A stretch of DNA of 13,951 nucleotides from an uncultured Sutterella sp. (GTDB lineage: Bacteria > Pseudomonadota > Gammaproteobacteria > Burkholderiales > Burkholderiaceae_F), in the NCBI GenBank assembly GCA_905206345.1, contig CAJLGW010000056.1, positions 1 through 13,951 of the forward strand. Direction: 5' to 3'. How positions within the stretch are numbered: position 1 is the first letter of the stretch; every line of letters begins with the position of its first letter. The position numbers were made by a program, and so were the translations under genes. Below, in pieces: positions 6,534 through 13,900 of the stretch. The notes beneath the pieces were generated by a model. It ran no database searches. It was not told the DNA's origin and saw nothing but the letters and a program-made list of their open reading frames with translations.

Positions 6534-9500
6534 ATGCTGTCTCAATTTTGTATTCGTCGCCCGATCTTTGCCACTGTCCTTTCTATTTTGATTGTGGTGG
6601 CAGGGCTTGTGGCAAGCCGAATTTTGCCTGTGTCTCAATACCCGGATATTTCGCCTCCGAGCGTCTATATCTCTACGAGTTACGAAGGGGCTGATGCCAA
6701 GACCTTGGCGCGAACCATTGCTGCTCCTATTGAAGATCAACTCTCCGGCGTTGAAGGCCTTCAGTACTACACAACTTCCATTCGCTCTAATGGTGACGTT
6801 CGCATTAACTGTACCTTTGATGTGGGTACCGATCCGAACGAAGCCATGTTGGAAATCAATAACCGCGTCCGCTCGGCCGAGCGTCGATTGCCGGAGACGG
6901 TTCGCCAAAACGGCGTCAATGTCAGAAAGCGCAGTGAAGAATCGCTTTTGATGGTGGTTTTAACGTCGCCTGATCTTTCCATGGACCCACGTCAAATGGC
7001 CGACTATGCGACCGTGAACATGGTTGACGATCTCAAGCGTATTCCGGGCGTGGGCGACGTGAGTGTCTTTGGTAACGTGCAAGGCGCCATGCGTTTGTGG
7101 CTCAACCCTGACAAGATGGCGATGCTGGGTGTGACGGTGCACGATGTTAAAAATGCCGTGAACGTTCAAAACCGTCAATACGCGGCCGGTCGTATGGGGG
7201 CGGCGCCCACCGAAGATGACCAACAACTCTTTTATACCATTACGACGCGCGGTCAATTATTGACGCCTGAAGAGTTCGGCAACATCACCATTCGCTCCAA
7301 TGGCCCCGATGGCATTATCCGTGTCAAAGACATTGCTCGAGTCGAAGTGGGTAAGCGCAGTTATGACTCCTATAACCAACTCAATGGTTCGCCTTCCGTG
7401 ACCGTTGGTGTGTACCTGCAAACGGGTGCAAACGCCATGAGTACGGCCACGTTAGTAAAGGCAGAACTCGCGCGTTTGGTGGAGCGCTTCCCCGAAGGGC
7501 GTCTTACGCACGAAATTACGGACGATACAACGGTCTTTATTTCTGCCTCTTTGAGCGAAGTGGTTAAGACGTTGCTTGAGGCCGGCTTATTGGTACTTGT
7601 GGTTGTTTACGTGTTCTTGCAAAACTGGCGCGCCACATTGATTCCGATGATTGCCGTTCCCGTGTCTTTGATTGGGACCATGGTGGGGCTTTGGGCTTTT
7701 GGTTTCTCGATTAATACGTTGACGCTCTTTGCCATGACGTTGGCAATCGGTATTGTGGTGGACGATGCAATCGTTGTGTTGGAAAACATCGAACGTATCA
7801 TGGTCTCTGAAGGTTTGAGTGCAAGAGCAGCGTCGAAAAAAGCTATGAAAGAAGTCTCTGGTGCATTGGTGGCCATCGTTCTGGTGCTTTCATCGGTCTT
7901 TGTCCCTGTTGCTTTCTTAGGGGGTATGGCCGGTGAACTTTATCGTCAATTCGCTATCACCATTACCGTGTCAGTGATCTTATCGGGCTTTGTGGCCTTG
8001 ACGTTGACACCGGCGCTTTGCGCATTGATGCTCAAGCACCGTGAGGGTGAACCTCACGCTTTCTTTCGACGCTTTAATTTGGCTTTGGGCCGTTACACCC
8101 ATTTCTTCCAACGTTGGGTTGGTTTGGCATTGCATCACCGTGTGGCAAGTGGCTTAATTCTTGTTGCTGTCATTGGGGCTTGTTGGGCCATGTTGCAAGT
8201 GACGCCGACCTCCTTTGTTCCGCGAGAAGACCAAGGGATGGTGAGAATGAGTCTGACTTTACCTGAAGGTTCTGCTTTAGGGCGTACAGAAAAAGTGGCT
8301 GAAGAGCTTCGTCAAGGGATGGAAAAGATCGAAGGGGTGTCTTCCATTCTGACGCTAACCGGTTTTGATACGGTGGCCAATGACGTGCGACAAAATGCTG
8401 CGACGTTCTTCCTTAAGTTAGAGCACTGGGATGATCGCGAAAATACGGCCAATGACATCGCTTCGCAATTGAATCAACTCGGTCGAGAGTTAACCGAAGG
8501 AACGGGGGTAGCCTCAACGCCTGCTCCGATTCGTGGTTTAGGCTCTGCCTCAGGTTTCTCGGGTTACCTTCAAGCGCGTGAAAACGACGATCCGTTGGTT
8601 CTTCAACAAGTGGCAGACCTTTTCATTTCTGAATTGGAAAAGTCCTCCATTTTGACGAGTTTGCGTACCACGGCCAAGGCCGAGTCGCCTATGCTAATGG
8701 TCAATGTTGATGAAGCAAAGGCTTTGGCTTTGGGCGTTTCCATTGATGAAATCTACGAAACGTTGTCAACCTTTATGGGCAGCAACTACATCAATGACTT
8801 CACGCGTAACGGTAAGATTAATCGCGTCATCATGCAAGCCGATAGCCAATACCGGATGAAGCCTGAACATTTAGGTCGTGCTTGGGTTCGTTCGCAAGCA
8901 GGCGAAATGATTCCCTTGTCCGCACTTGTGACTTGGGAGCGTACGTCGGGTGCAGAAACCTTGGCAAGAATGAACGGTTACTTGTCGGCTCGCTTTATGG
9001 GGCAAGCCATCCATGGGGTGAGTTCGGGTGAAGCTATTGCAGAAGTTGAACGCATCGCCGAGCAAATCCTGCCCGAGGGCTATGCCATCGGTTGGGTGGA
9101 TCAAGCTTTCCAAGAAAAGCGCTTGGGGGCATCAGCCACCACAGCCGTGGTCTTCGGGATTTTGGTTGTCTTCTTGATTTTGGCCGCCCAATACGAACGT
9201 TGGTCATTGCCGATTGCTGTGGTGTTGTCGGTCCCGTTCTCGGTTTTGGGGGCGTTGGTGGCAACCTATTGCAGAGGGCTTTCAAACGACATCTATTTCC
9301 AAATCGGTCTTTTGGTGTTGATCGGTTTGACGGCAAAGAACGCTATTTTGATTGTGGAATTTGCTGCGCAAAAGTTGGAGTCCGGTAAGAGCGTTTTCGA
9401 TGCAGCTCTTGAAGCCGTCTCCTTGCGTTTGCGTCCGATTTTGATGACCTCACTGGCCTTCATCCTTGGTGTGTTACCACTGGCCATTGCAACGGGCCCG

Positions 9501-9689
9501 GGCGCTGCTGCTCGTCAGTCTATGGGCACGGGCGTTTTGGGCGGGATGTTCATGGCCACCTTTATTGCGGTGATCTTTGTGCCGGTGTTCTTTACGTGGT
9601 TTGTGAGTAAAAAGCCTGTTCGTCGAGAAGAAGATGACGATGAAGAAGGCAAGTCTCCTTTCTTGGAGCATAAGGAAAAAGCGGACTAA
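6534..9689 (+). CDS. RND multidrug efflux pump, HAE-1 family (AcrB/MexB type)
   Basis: This is the proton-driven inner-membrane pump of a tripartite export system, expected to act as a trimer expelling hydrophobic or amphiphilic compounds. At 1051 residues it matches AcrB and MexB. The N-terminus (FCIRRPIFATVLSILIVVAG) is the first membrane helix of HAE-1 pumps. Proton-relay residues are present: Asp410 and Asp411 in GIVVDDAIVVLENIERIM (helix 4) and Lys935 in GLTAKNAILIVEFAAQ (helix 10). Two large periplasmic loops separate the two six-helix halves. LIGLTAKNAILIVEFA and LRPILMTSLAFILGVLPLAIATGPGA are highly conserved in AcrB-like pumps. The C-terminus is short and acidic, with a run of Glu and Asp. 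AAGGGG precedes ATG 6534. No tolC/oprM-like gene or TetR-type repressor gene is next to it. The substrates are not predictable. Confidence 0.97.
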   Translation: MLSQFCIRRPIFATVLSILIVVAGLVASRILPVSQYPDISPPSVYISTSYEGADAKTLARTIAAPIEDQLSGVEGLQYYTTSIRSNGDVRINCTFDVGTDPNEAMLEINNRVRSAERRLPETVRQNGVNVRKRSEESLLMVVLTSPDLSMDPRQMADYATVNMVDDLKRIPGVGDVSVFGNVQGAMRLWLNPDKMAMLGVTVHDVKNAVNVQNRQYAAGRMGAAPTEDDQQLFYTITTRGQLLTPEEFGNITIRSNGPDGIIRVKDIARVEVGKRSYDSYNQLNGSPSVTVGVYLQTGANAMSTATLVKAELARLVERFPEGRLTHEITDDTTVFISASLSEVVKTLLEAGLLVLVVVYVFLQNWRATLIPMIAVPVSLIGTMVGLWAFGFSINTLTLFAMTLAIGIVVDDAIVVLENIERIMVSEGLSARAASKKAMKEVSGALVAIVLVLSSVFVPVAFLGGMAGELYRQFAITITVSVILSGFVALTLTPALCALMLKHREGEPHAFFRRFNLALGRYTHFFQRWVGLALHHRVASGLILVAVIGACWAMLQVTPTSFVPREDQGMVRMSLTLPEGSALGRTEKVAEELRQGMEKIEGVSSILTLTGFDTVANDVRQNAATFFLKLEHWDDRENTANDIASQLNQLGRELTEGTGVASTPAPIRGLGSASGFSGYLQARENDDPLVLQQVADLFISELEKSSILTSLRTTAKAESPMLMVNVDEAKALALGVSIDEIYETLSTFMGSNYINDFTRNGKINRVIMQADSQYRMKPEHLGRAWVRSQAGEMIPLSALVTWERTSGAETLARMNGYLSARFMGQAIHGVSSGEAIAEVERIAEQILPEGYAIGWVDQAFQEKRLGASATTAVVFGILVVFLILAAQYERWSLPIAVVLSVPFSVLGALVATYCRGLSNDIYFQIGLLVLIGLTAKNAILIVEFAAQKLESGKSVFDAALEAVSLRLRPILMTSLAFILGVLPLAIATGPGAAARQSMGTGVLGGMFMATFIAVIFVPVFFTWFVSKKPVRREEDDDEEGKSPFLEHKEKAD

Positions 9690-9704
9690 TCGCCTCAACT
9701 AACA

Positions 9705-9747
9705 AAGGCCTCTTGTAGAGAAATTTTCTTCAAGGGGCTTTCTTTTT
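9705..9747 (+). terminator. Intrinsic terminator of the RND operon
   Basis: AAGGCCTCTTG (9705-9715) pairs with CAAGGGGCTTT (9731-9741), 11 pairs including two G-T wobbles, and is followed at once by C and five T. The loop of 15 bases can itself fold into a small A/T hairpin. It lies 15 bases after the pump stop codon and directly before the Pho boxes, separating the efflux and phosphate operons. Confidence 0.88.
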
Positions 9748-9748
9748 G

Positions 9749-9819
9749 CTGTCATCAAATTGTCATAAAACCATCAAAGTCGTCATTAAATCTTCACGTT
9801 TTCGTCACAGACACGTCAC
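9749..9819 (+). promoter_or_regulatory. Pho-box array (PhoB binding sites) upstream of pstS
   Basis: The PhoB half-site consensus is CTGTCAT, repeated every 11 bases. Here CTGTCAT starts at 9749 and TTGTCAT at 9760, making a near-perfect box at 9749-9766. Four more half-sites follow in strict 11-base steps: TCGTCAT at 9780, TCTTCAC at 9791, TCGTCAC at 9802 and ACGTCAC at 9813. These form two further boxes, with the downstream ones weaker. In known PhoB promoters the last half-site replaces the -35 box, which would put a -10 element near 9831 (AAAATA is there). The position before pstS indicates induction by phosphate starvation through PhoBR, whose genes are not in this window. Confidence 0.85.
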
Positions 9820-9893
9820 ACGTGGCTTTCAAAATACCACCCAAGTTCGAATGACTTAAATAATCCTAAATTCTTTTTAAAGGAAAAGAGAAA

Positions 9894-10709
9894 ATGAAAC
9901 GTACGATGGTTTCTGTTTTGGTTGCTTCTGTGATGGGCTTGGCAAGTTTGGCTGCTTCTGCCGGTAATGTGGTGGTCAATGGTTCGACCACGGTTTTGCC
10001 TGCCATGCAAAAGATTACAGAAAATTTCATGAAAGCTAACCCCTCCATTCAAGTGTCTCTTTCCGGTGGCGGTTCTGGCCACGGCATCAAGGCTTTGATG
10101 GAAAACACGACCGACGTGGCCATGGCTAGCCGTGATATGAAGTCTGCCGAAGTTGAAAACATGAAAAAGAGCGGCAACGAAGCTGTTCGTCATGCGGTGG
10201 CCATTGACGCAATCGTCCCGGTGATCAATCCTCGCAATGGTGTGAAGGATTTGACCTTGCAACAAATCCGTGACATCTATGCCGGTCGTATCACGAACTG
10301 GAAGGATGTTGGCGGTAAGAATGCTCGAATCACGGTCGTCTCCCGTGACTCTTCCTCCGGTACGTTTGAAACGTGGGAATCCTTGGTAATGAAGGGTGAA
10401 CGTGTTCAACAACGTGCTCTCTTGCAGGCCAGTAACGGTGCTGTTTTGCAAACGATTGCAAAGAACCCGAACGCTATCGGTTATGTCGGTTTGGGCTATT
10501 TGACCAAGGACATCAAGGCTTTGTCCATCGGTGGTGTGAAGGCCACGATGAAGACGGCAGAAACGTTTGAATGGCCTTTGTCTCGTGAGTTGTACCTCTT
10601 TACGAACAACCATGTTAACGCCGACACGAAGGCTTTGATCAACTACGCTTTGAGCAAGGATGGTCAAGCTTCTGTGAAGGAAGTGGGCTTCGTTCCGGTT
10701 GCTCGCTAA
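9894..10709 (+). CDS. pstS: PstS-like periplasmic phosphate-binding protein
   Basis: This is the high-affinity phosphate receptor of the Pst ABC transporter. It is 271 residues, the shorter PstS-like type (E. coli PstS is about 346). The Sec signal peptide runs from residue 1 to about 23, ending in AASA before GNVVVNGSTTVLP. Phosphate-pocket segments are visible: NGSTTVLP (29-36), SGGGSGHGIKAL and SRDSSSGTFETW, the last two being the classic Ser/Gly anion-binding loops. The TDVAMASRDMKSAE and IYAGRITNWKDVGG stretches are also family hallmarks. AAAGGA lies a normal distance before ATG 9894. Lysine is almost always encoded by AAG here (about 17 of 20), unlike the more mixed use in rnhA, a sign of high expression. 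It is the first gene of the operon under the Pho boxes. Confidence 0.95.
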   Translation: MKRTMVSVLVASVMGLASLAASAGNVVVNGSTTVLPAMQKITENFMKANPSIQVSLSGGGSGHGIKALMENTTDVAMASRDMKSAEVENMKKSGNEAVRHAVAIDAIVPVINPRNGVKDLTLQQIRDIYAGRITNWKDVGGKNARITVVSRDSSSGTFETWESLVMKGERVQQRALLQASNGAVLQTIAKNPNAIGYVGLGYLTKDIKALSIGGVKATMKTAETFEWPLSRELYLFTNNHVNADTKALINYALSKDGQASVKEVGFVPVAR

Positions 10710-10742
10710 TCGAACTTCTCTTCAAACTTCTCTCTGATCGCT

Positions 10743-11627
10743 ATGACAAATGTTTTAACGAAACATCGAGAAGGGTTTGAAACACAATTGGCAGTCATCG
10801 CTTTTGCTTCGATCTTAGCGTTGGCTGCCATTTTGGTTTTCCTTCTTTCTCAAGCGTTGCCGCTTTTTAGCGAAGTTTCTTTCTTCCGATTCTTATTCGG
10901 TACCGAATGGTATCCGACGGGCGGCACGCCTGATTATGAAATCGGTGCTTTGTTGGTAGCCAGCCTTTGTGTGGCTGCAACTACGACCTTAATTTCGTTG
11001 CCGATCGGCTTATTGACTGCAGCGTATTTGGCGTACTTTGCTACGCCTTCTGTTCGTCAGGTTGTCAAGCCAGCCATCGAATTGTTAGCAGCCTTGCCTT
11101 CGGTCATTATCGGTTTCTTGGGGATGGTTTTGGTTGCTCCCTGGCTTCAAAACACTTTGGGTCTTGATTCCGGTCTTAACTGGATGAATGCCTCCGTGAT
11201 GTTAAGCCTCATGTGCGTTCCCTTTATTTGCTCCATTTCTGAAGGTGCGCTTCGAAATGTGCCGACCGCTTTATCAGAAGCCTCGTTGGCCTTGGGCGCT
11301 ACGCGCTGGGAAACGCTCTACAAGGTGCAATTCCGTTACGCTTTGGGTGGTATCGGAACGGCCGTGATGCTCGGTATTTCTCGTGCATTGGGTGAAACGA
11401 TGGTGGTTTTGATGGTGGCCGGTGGCGCTGCCATTATCCCGGAAAGCTTCTTCGATCCTTTGCGTCCGATGACCGCTTCCATTGCCGCAGAAATGGCTGA
11501 AGCCGCTGTGGGTTCCACTCACTATCACGCATTATTTGCCACTGGTTTAGTGCTTTTCGTGACGACGTTTATATTTAATGCAACGGCGTTTTACTTCACG
11601 AAAAAATATCAAATCGGTAAGCGCTAG
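10743..11627 (+). CDS. pstC: Phosphate ABC transporter permease PstC
   Basis: This is one of the two inner-membrane permeases forming the phosphate channel with PstA. It has 294 residues and about six hydrophobic segments. An N-terminal cytoplasmic stretch precedes the first helix (about 17-40). The FGTEWYPTGGTPDYEIGALLVASL segment is typical of PstC. The ABC-coupling EAA loop starts at Glu179 (EASLALGATRWETLYKVQF), followed by the conserved SRALGETMVVLMVAGG. ATG 10743 lies 33 bases after pstS with no clear Shine-Dalgarno sequence. It ends 5 bases before the pstA ATG at 11633. Confidence 0.95.
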   Translation: MTNVLTKHREGFETQLAVIAFASILALAAILVFLLSQALPLFSEVSFFRFLFGTEWYPTGGTPDYEIGALLVASLCVAATTTLISLPIGLLTAAYLAYFATPSVRQVVKPAIELLAALPSVIIGFLGMVLVAPWLQNTLGLDSGLNWMNASVMLSLMCVPFICSISEGALRNVPTALSEASLALGATRWETLYKVQFRYALGGIGTAVMLGISRALGETMVVLMVAGGAAIIPESFFDPLRPMTASIAAEMAEAAVGSTHYHALFATGLVLFVTTFIFNATAFYFTKKYQIGKR

Positions 11628-11632
11628 GAGTC

Positions 11633-12517
11633 ATGATGACAGTTTCAAAAGCTCGTTCTTCCAATGGACGCTACGTTGCGGAATTTATTGGCTTAAATTT
11701 AATGCGCGCCGCAACATTAATTACGGTCGGTGCCATTGTTGCCATTTTGTTCTACTTGATTGATAACGCATTGCCGGCACTTTCTTGGGAATTTTTCTCT
11801 GAATCGCCTCGTGAAATGATGACCGCAGGCGGTATCTGGCCTTGCATTGTCGGTACCTTCTATTTGGCAGTCGGAGCCACGGTGATTGCCCTGCCTTTGG
11901 GCGTGGCTTCTGCTTTGTACTTGACGGAATACGGTGGTCAAGGTCGCTTTGTTTCGGGTGTGCGCTTGGCAGTGTCCAACTTGTCCGGCGTGCCTTCGGT
12001 GATCTTCGGTCTTTTCGGTTTGACGTTCTTTGTCACGTTCTGTGGCTTTGGTGTGAGCCTCTTATCCGGTATTTTGACGTTGGCGCTTTTAGCCTTGCCG
12101 ATCGTTATTAATACGACTGAAGCCGCATTAAACCAAGTTCCCCAAGCCTGGCGTGAAGCCTCTTTGGCTTTGGGTGCGACGAAAAAGCAAACAATCTTTA
12201 AGATTGTGTTGCCGGCAGCATTGCCCGGTCTTTTGACGGGAAATATTTTGGCACTTTCGCGCGTTGCAGGTGAGACGGCTGCCATCATGTACACGGCTGC
12301 GGTTTTCTACACGCCCACGATGACGCACTCCGTGATGGATCCGGTGATGTCGTTGCCGTATCACATTTATGTGTTGGCCACTTCAAGCGTTGACGTCGAA
12401 GCCAGTTTACCCTTGCAATACGGTACGGCCTTTGTGTTGGTGTTGATGGTTTTGGGTCTTAACGCAGTTGCTTTGACCATCCGCTCTCGTGCACAGAAGA
12501 GGTTAGCTCGTCAGTAG
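11633..12517 (+). CDS. pstA: Phosphate ABC transporter permease PstA
   Basis: This is the second permease of the phosphate transporter, paired with PstC. It has 294 residues and about six membrane helices. Family marks are WPCIVGTFYLAVGATVIALPLGVASALYLTEY, the SGVPSVIFGLFGL segment, and an EAA loop beginning at Glu175 (EASLALGATKKQTIFKIVLP), followed by LSRVAGETAAIMYTA. Two adjacent ATGs exist, 11633 and 11636. The AGGAG that overlaps the pstC stop is 2 bases from the first and 5 from the second, so 11636 (293 residues) may be the true start. The next gene should be pstB, but pepT follows instead. Confidence 0.95.
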   Translation: MMTVSKARSSNGRYVAEFIGLNLMRAATLITVGAIVAILFYLIDNALPALSWEFFSESPREMMTAGGIWPCIVGTFYLAVGATVIALPLGVASALYLTEYGGQGRFVSGVRLAVSNLSGVPSVIFGLFGLTFFVTFCGFGVSLLSGILTLALLALPIVINTTEAALNQVPQAWREASLALGATKKQTIFKIVLPAALPGLLTGNILALSRVAGETAAIMYTAAVFYTPTMTHSVMDPVMSLPYHIYVLATSSVDVEASLPLQYGTAFVLVLMVLGLNAVALTIRSRAQKRLARQ

Positions 12518-12547
12518 GTCTTTCGATTATTCTTTTTTCCCTAATTT

Positions 12548-12585
12548 GGGCTTATAGTTATTCAATTGACTATAAGCCCATTTTG
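12548..12585 (+). terminator. Strong hairpin closing the pst operon, in the pepT leader
   Basis: GGGCTTATAGT (12548-12558) pairs perfectly with ACTATAAGCCC (12569-12579) around a 10-base loop, followed by ATTTTGT. It is 30 bases after the pstA stop and only 22 bases before the pepT ATG. It is probably the pst terminator, with a short T tract. It could also act as an attenuator if pepT transcription begins upstream of it. Confidence 0.75.
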
Positions 12586-12601
12586 TATGGAGGTAAACGT
12601 T

Positions 12602-13846
12602 ATGGACCACGAGCAAAAGTCACATGCTTTGATTGAACGCTTTTTAGGTTATTTGGCGATTCCGAGTCAGAGCGACCCGAAGGTGAAGACCGTCCCGTCG
12701 ACTGAGACGCAATGGGATATGGCCAAAGTCTTAGATGCTCAGCTCAAACATTTAGGGCTTAAAGAAGTCCAAACCGATGAGCACGCCATTGTGACGGGCC
12801 TATTACCGGCTAATGTTGAAGGTGTGAAACCCGTGGGTTTCGTGGCGCATATGGACACGGTGGATGTGGGGTTAAATGCCGACATTCATCCGCAAGTGAT
12901 TCATTACGTTGGAGGCGATGTTTGCCTTAATAAAGAAAAGGACATTTGGATTCGTTTGGCTGACCATCCTGAACTTGAACGCTATCGCGATCAATTCATT
13001 ATTTTTACGGACGGCACGAGCGTTTTGGGGGCAGATAATAAGGCCGGTGTCACCAATGTTATGACCATGCTTGAAATCATGGTCACCGAGCAACTCCCAC
13101 ACGGTGATATTCGTGTGGCTTTCGTTCCCGATGAAGAAACGGGTTTGCGTGGCGCCAAGCTCTTAGACTTAGACAAATTTAAGGTTGATTTTGCTTACAC
13201 GGTCGATGGAGAAGACTTGGGCGAAGTGGTCTATGAAACGTATAACGCCGCTGAATGCCACTTTGATATCGAAGGGGTGACAACCCACCCATGCGCAGCC
13301 AAGGGCGTTTTGGTCAATCCCATCTTGATTGCTCAAGACTTGATTAATAGCTTTAACCGATTAGAGACGCCCGAAAATACGGATGAACGTGACGGTTACT
13401 ATTGGTTTAAGATGATGACGGCCAATCCGGCTCGAGCTCATCTTCAACTCAATATCCGTGACTTTGATAATGCTAAGTACGAGGCTCGTAAGGCTTATGT
13501 GTTAAGTGTGACTGAAGTTTTGCGCCAACGTTATCCGAAGGCCAAGATTAATGTCGATATCGAAGATATTTACAGCAATATTTCCGGCGGTTTGGGTGAA
13601 GATCGCTTGCCGATTGATTTGATGTATGAAGCTTTGAAGGAACTTAACATCGAACCGCGTACGGTAGCGATGAGAGGTGGTACCGATGGCTCTGCTTTAA
13701 CGGCTCGAGGTTTAGTGACGCCTAATTACTTTACGGGCGCTCACAATGCTCACGGCTATGCGGAATTTTTGCCCGTTGATAGCTTTGTGGCTTCGTTGAA
13801 TATGACCTTAAAGATCATTGAACTTTTGGTTCGTAAGGCTTCTTAA
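12602..13846 (+). CDS. pepT: Peptidase T (tripeptide aminopeptidase)
   Basis: This cytoplasmic zinc aminopeptidase releases the N-terminal residue from tripeptides. It is an M20-family enzyme of 414 residues (E. coli PepT has 408). All expected metal-site residues can be seen: His83 and Asp85 in VAHMDTVDVG, bridging Asp145 in GTSVLGADNKAG, catalytic Glu178 and ligand Glu179 in VPDEETGLRGA, Asp202 in YTVDGEDLG, and a late His in FTGAHNAHGYAEF. THPCAAKGVLVNP (228-240) marks the dimerisation domain. Start ATG 12602 has GGAGG eight bases upstream. An in-frame TTG at 12566 and an ATG at 12587 are earlier, but the first lies inside the hairpin loop and the second precedes the ribosome site. It probably has its own transcript or is read through from pst. 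Confidence 0.97.
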   Translation: MDHEQKSHALIERFLGYLAIPSQSDPKVKTVPSTETQWDMAKVLDAQLKHLGLKEVQTDEHAIVTGLLPANVEGVKPVGFVAHMDTVDVGLNADIHPQVIHYVGGDVCLNKEKDIWIRLADHPELERYRDQFIIFTDGTSVLGADNKAGVTNVMTMLEIMVTEQLPHGDIRVAFVPDEETGLRGAKLLDLDKFKVDFAYTVDGEDLGEVVYETYNAAECHFDIEGVTTHPCAAKGVLVNPILIAQDLINSFNRLETPENTDERDGYYWFKMMTANPARAHLQLNIRDFDNAKYEARKAYVLSVTEVLRQRYPKAKINVDIEDIYSNISGGLGEDRLPIDLMYEALKELNIEPRTVAMRGGTDGSALTARGLVTPNYFTGAHNAHGYAEFLPVDSFVASLNMTLKIIELLVRKAS

Positions 13847-13865
13847 GAAAGTTGATTGACAAAAA

Positions 13866-13894
13866 TCGGCTCCGAAATTTAATTTCGGAGCCGA
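13866..13894 (-). terminator. 13-bp perfect hairpin downstream of pepT
   Basis: TCGGCTCCGAAAT (13866-13878) pairs perfectly with 13882-13894 across a 3-base loop. It is 19 bases after the pepT stop. The T run needed for intrinsic termination lies on the minus-strand side (five A at 13861-13865 on the plus strand). On the plus strand only AGTTGT follows before the probable intron. It may be the pepT terminator whose downstream T tract was displaced by the insertion, or a terminator for convergent transcription. The strand is given for the side with the T run. Confidence 0.65.
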
Positions 13895-13900
13895 AGTTGT

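Noticed and set aside
9748..9893. Possible riboswitch or small RNA in the pstS leader
   Set aside because: The conspicuous repeats are explained as PhoB half-sites, and the remaining A/T-rich leader shows no stable stem.
9816..10667. Long open frame of 283 codons on the minus strand opposite pstS
   Set aside because: It lies antisense to a clear PstS with signal peptide and ribosome site, covers the Pho-promoter region, and its His/Arg/Thr-rich translation resembles no family. It arises from the biased codon use of pstS.
12566..12601. Earlier pepT starts (TTG 12566, ATG 12587)
   Set aside because: The TTG is in the loop of the hairpin and the ATG is upstream of the GGAGG that fits ATG 12602. 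PepT homologues begin near the latter.
13856..13884. Perfect TTGACA after pepT as a promoter
   Set aside because: At 17-base spacing the -10 position reads TTAATT, only three matches, and it falls inside the hairpin. Not convincing without transcript data.
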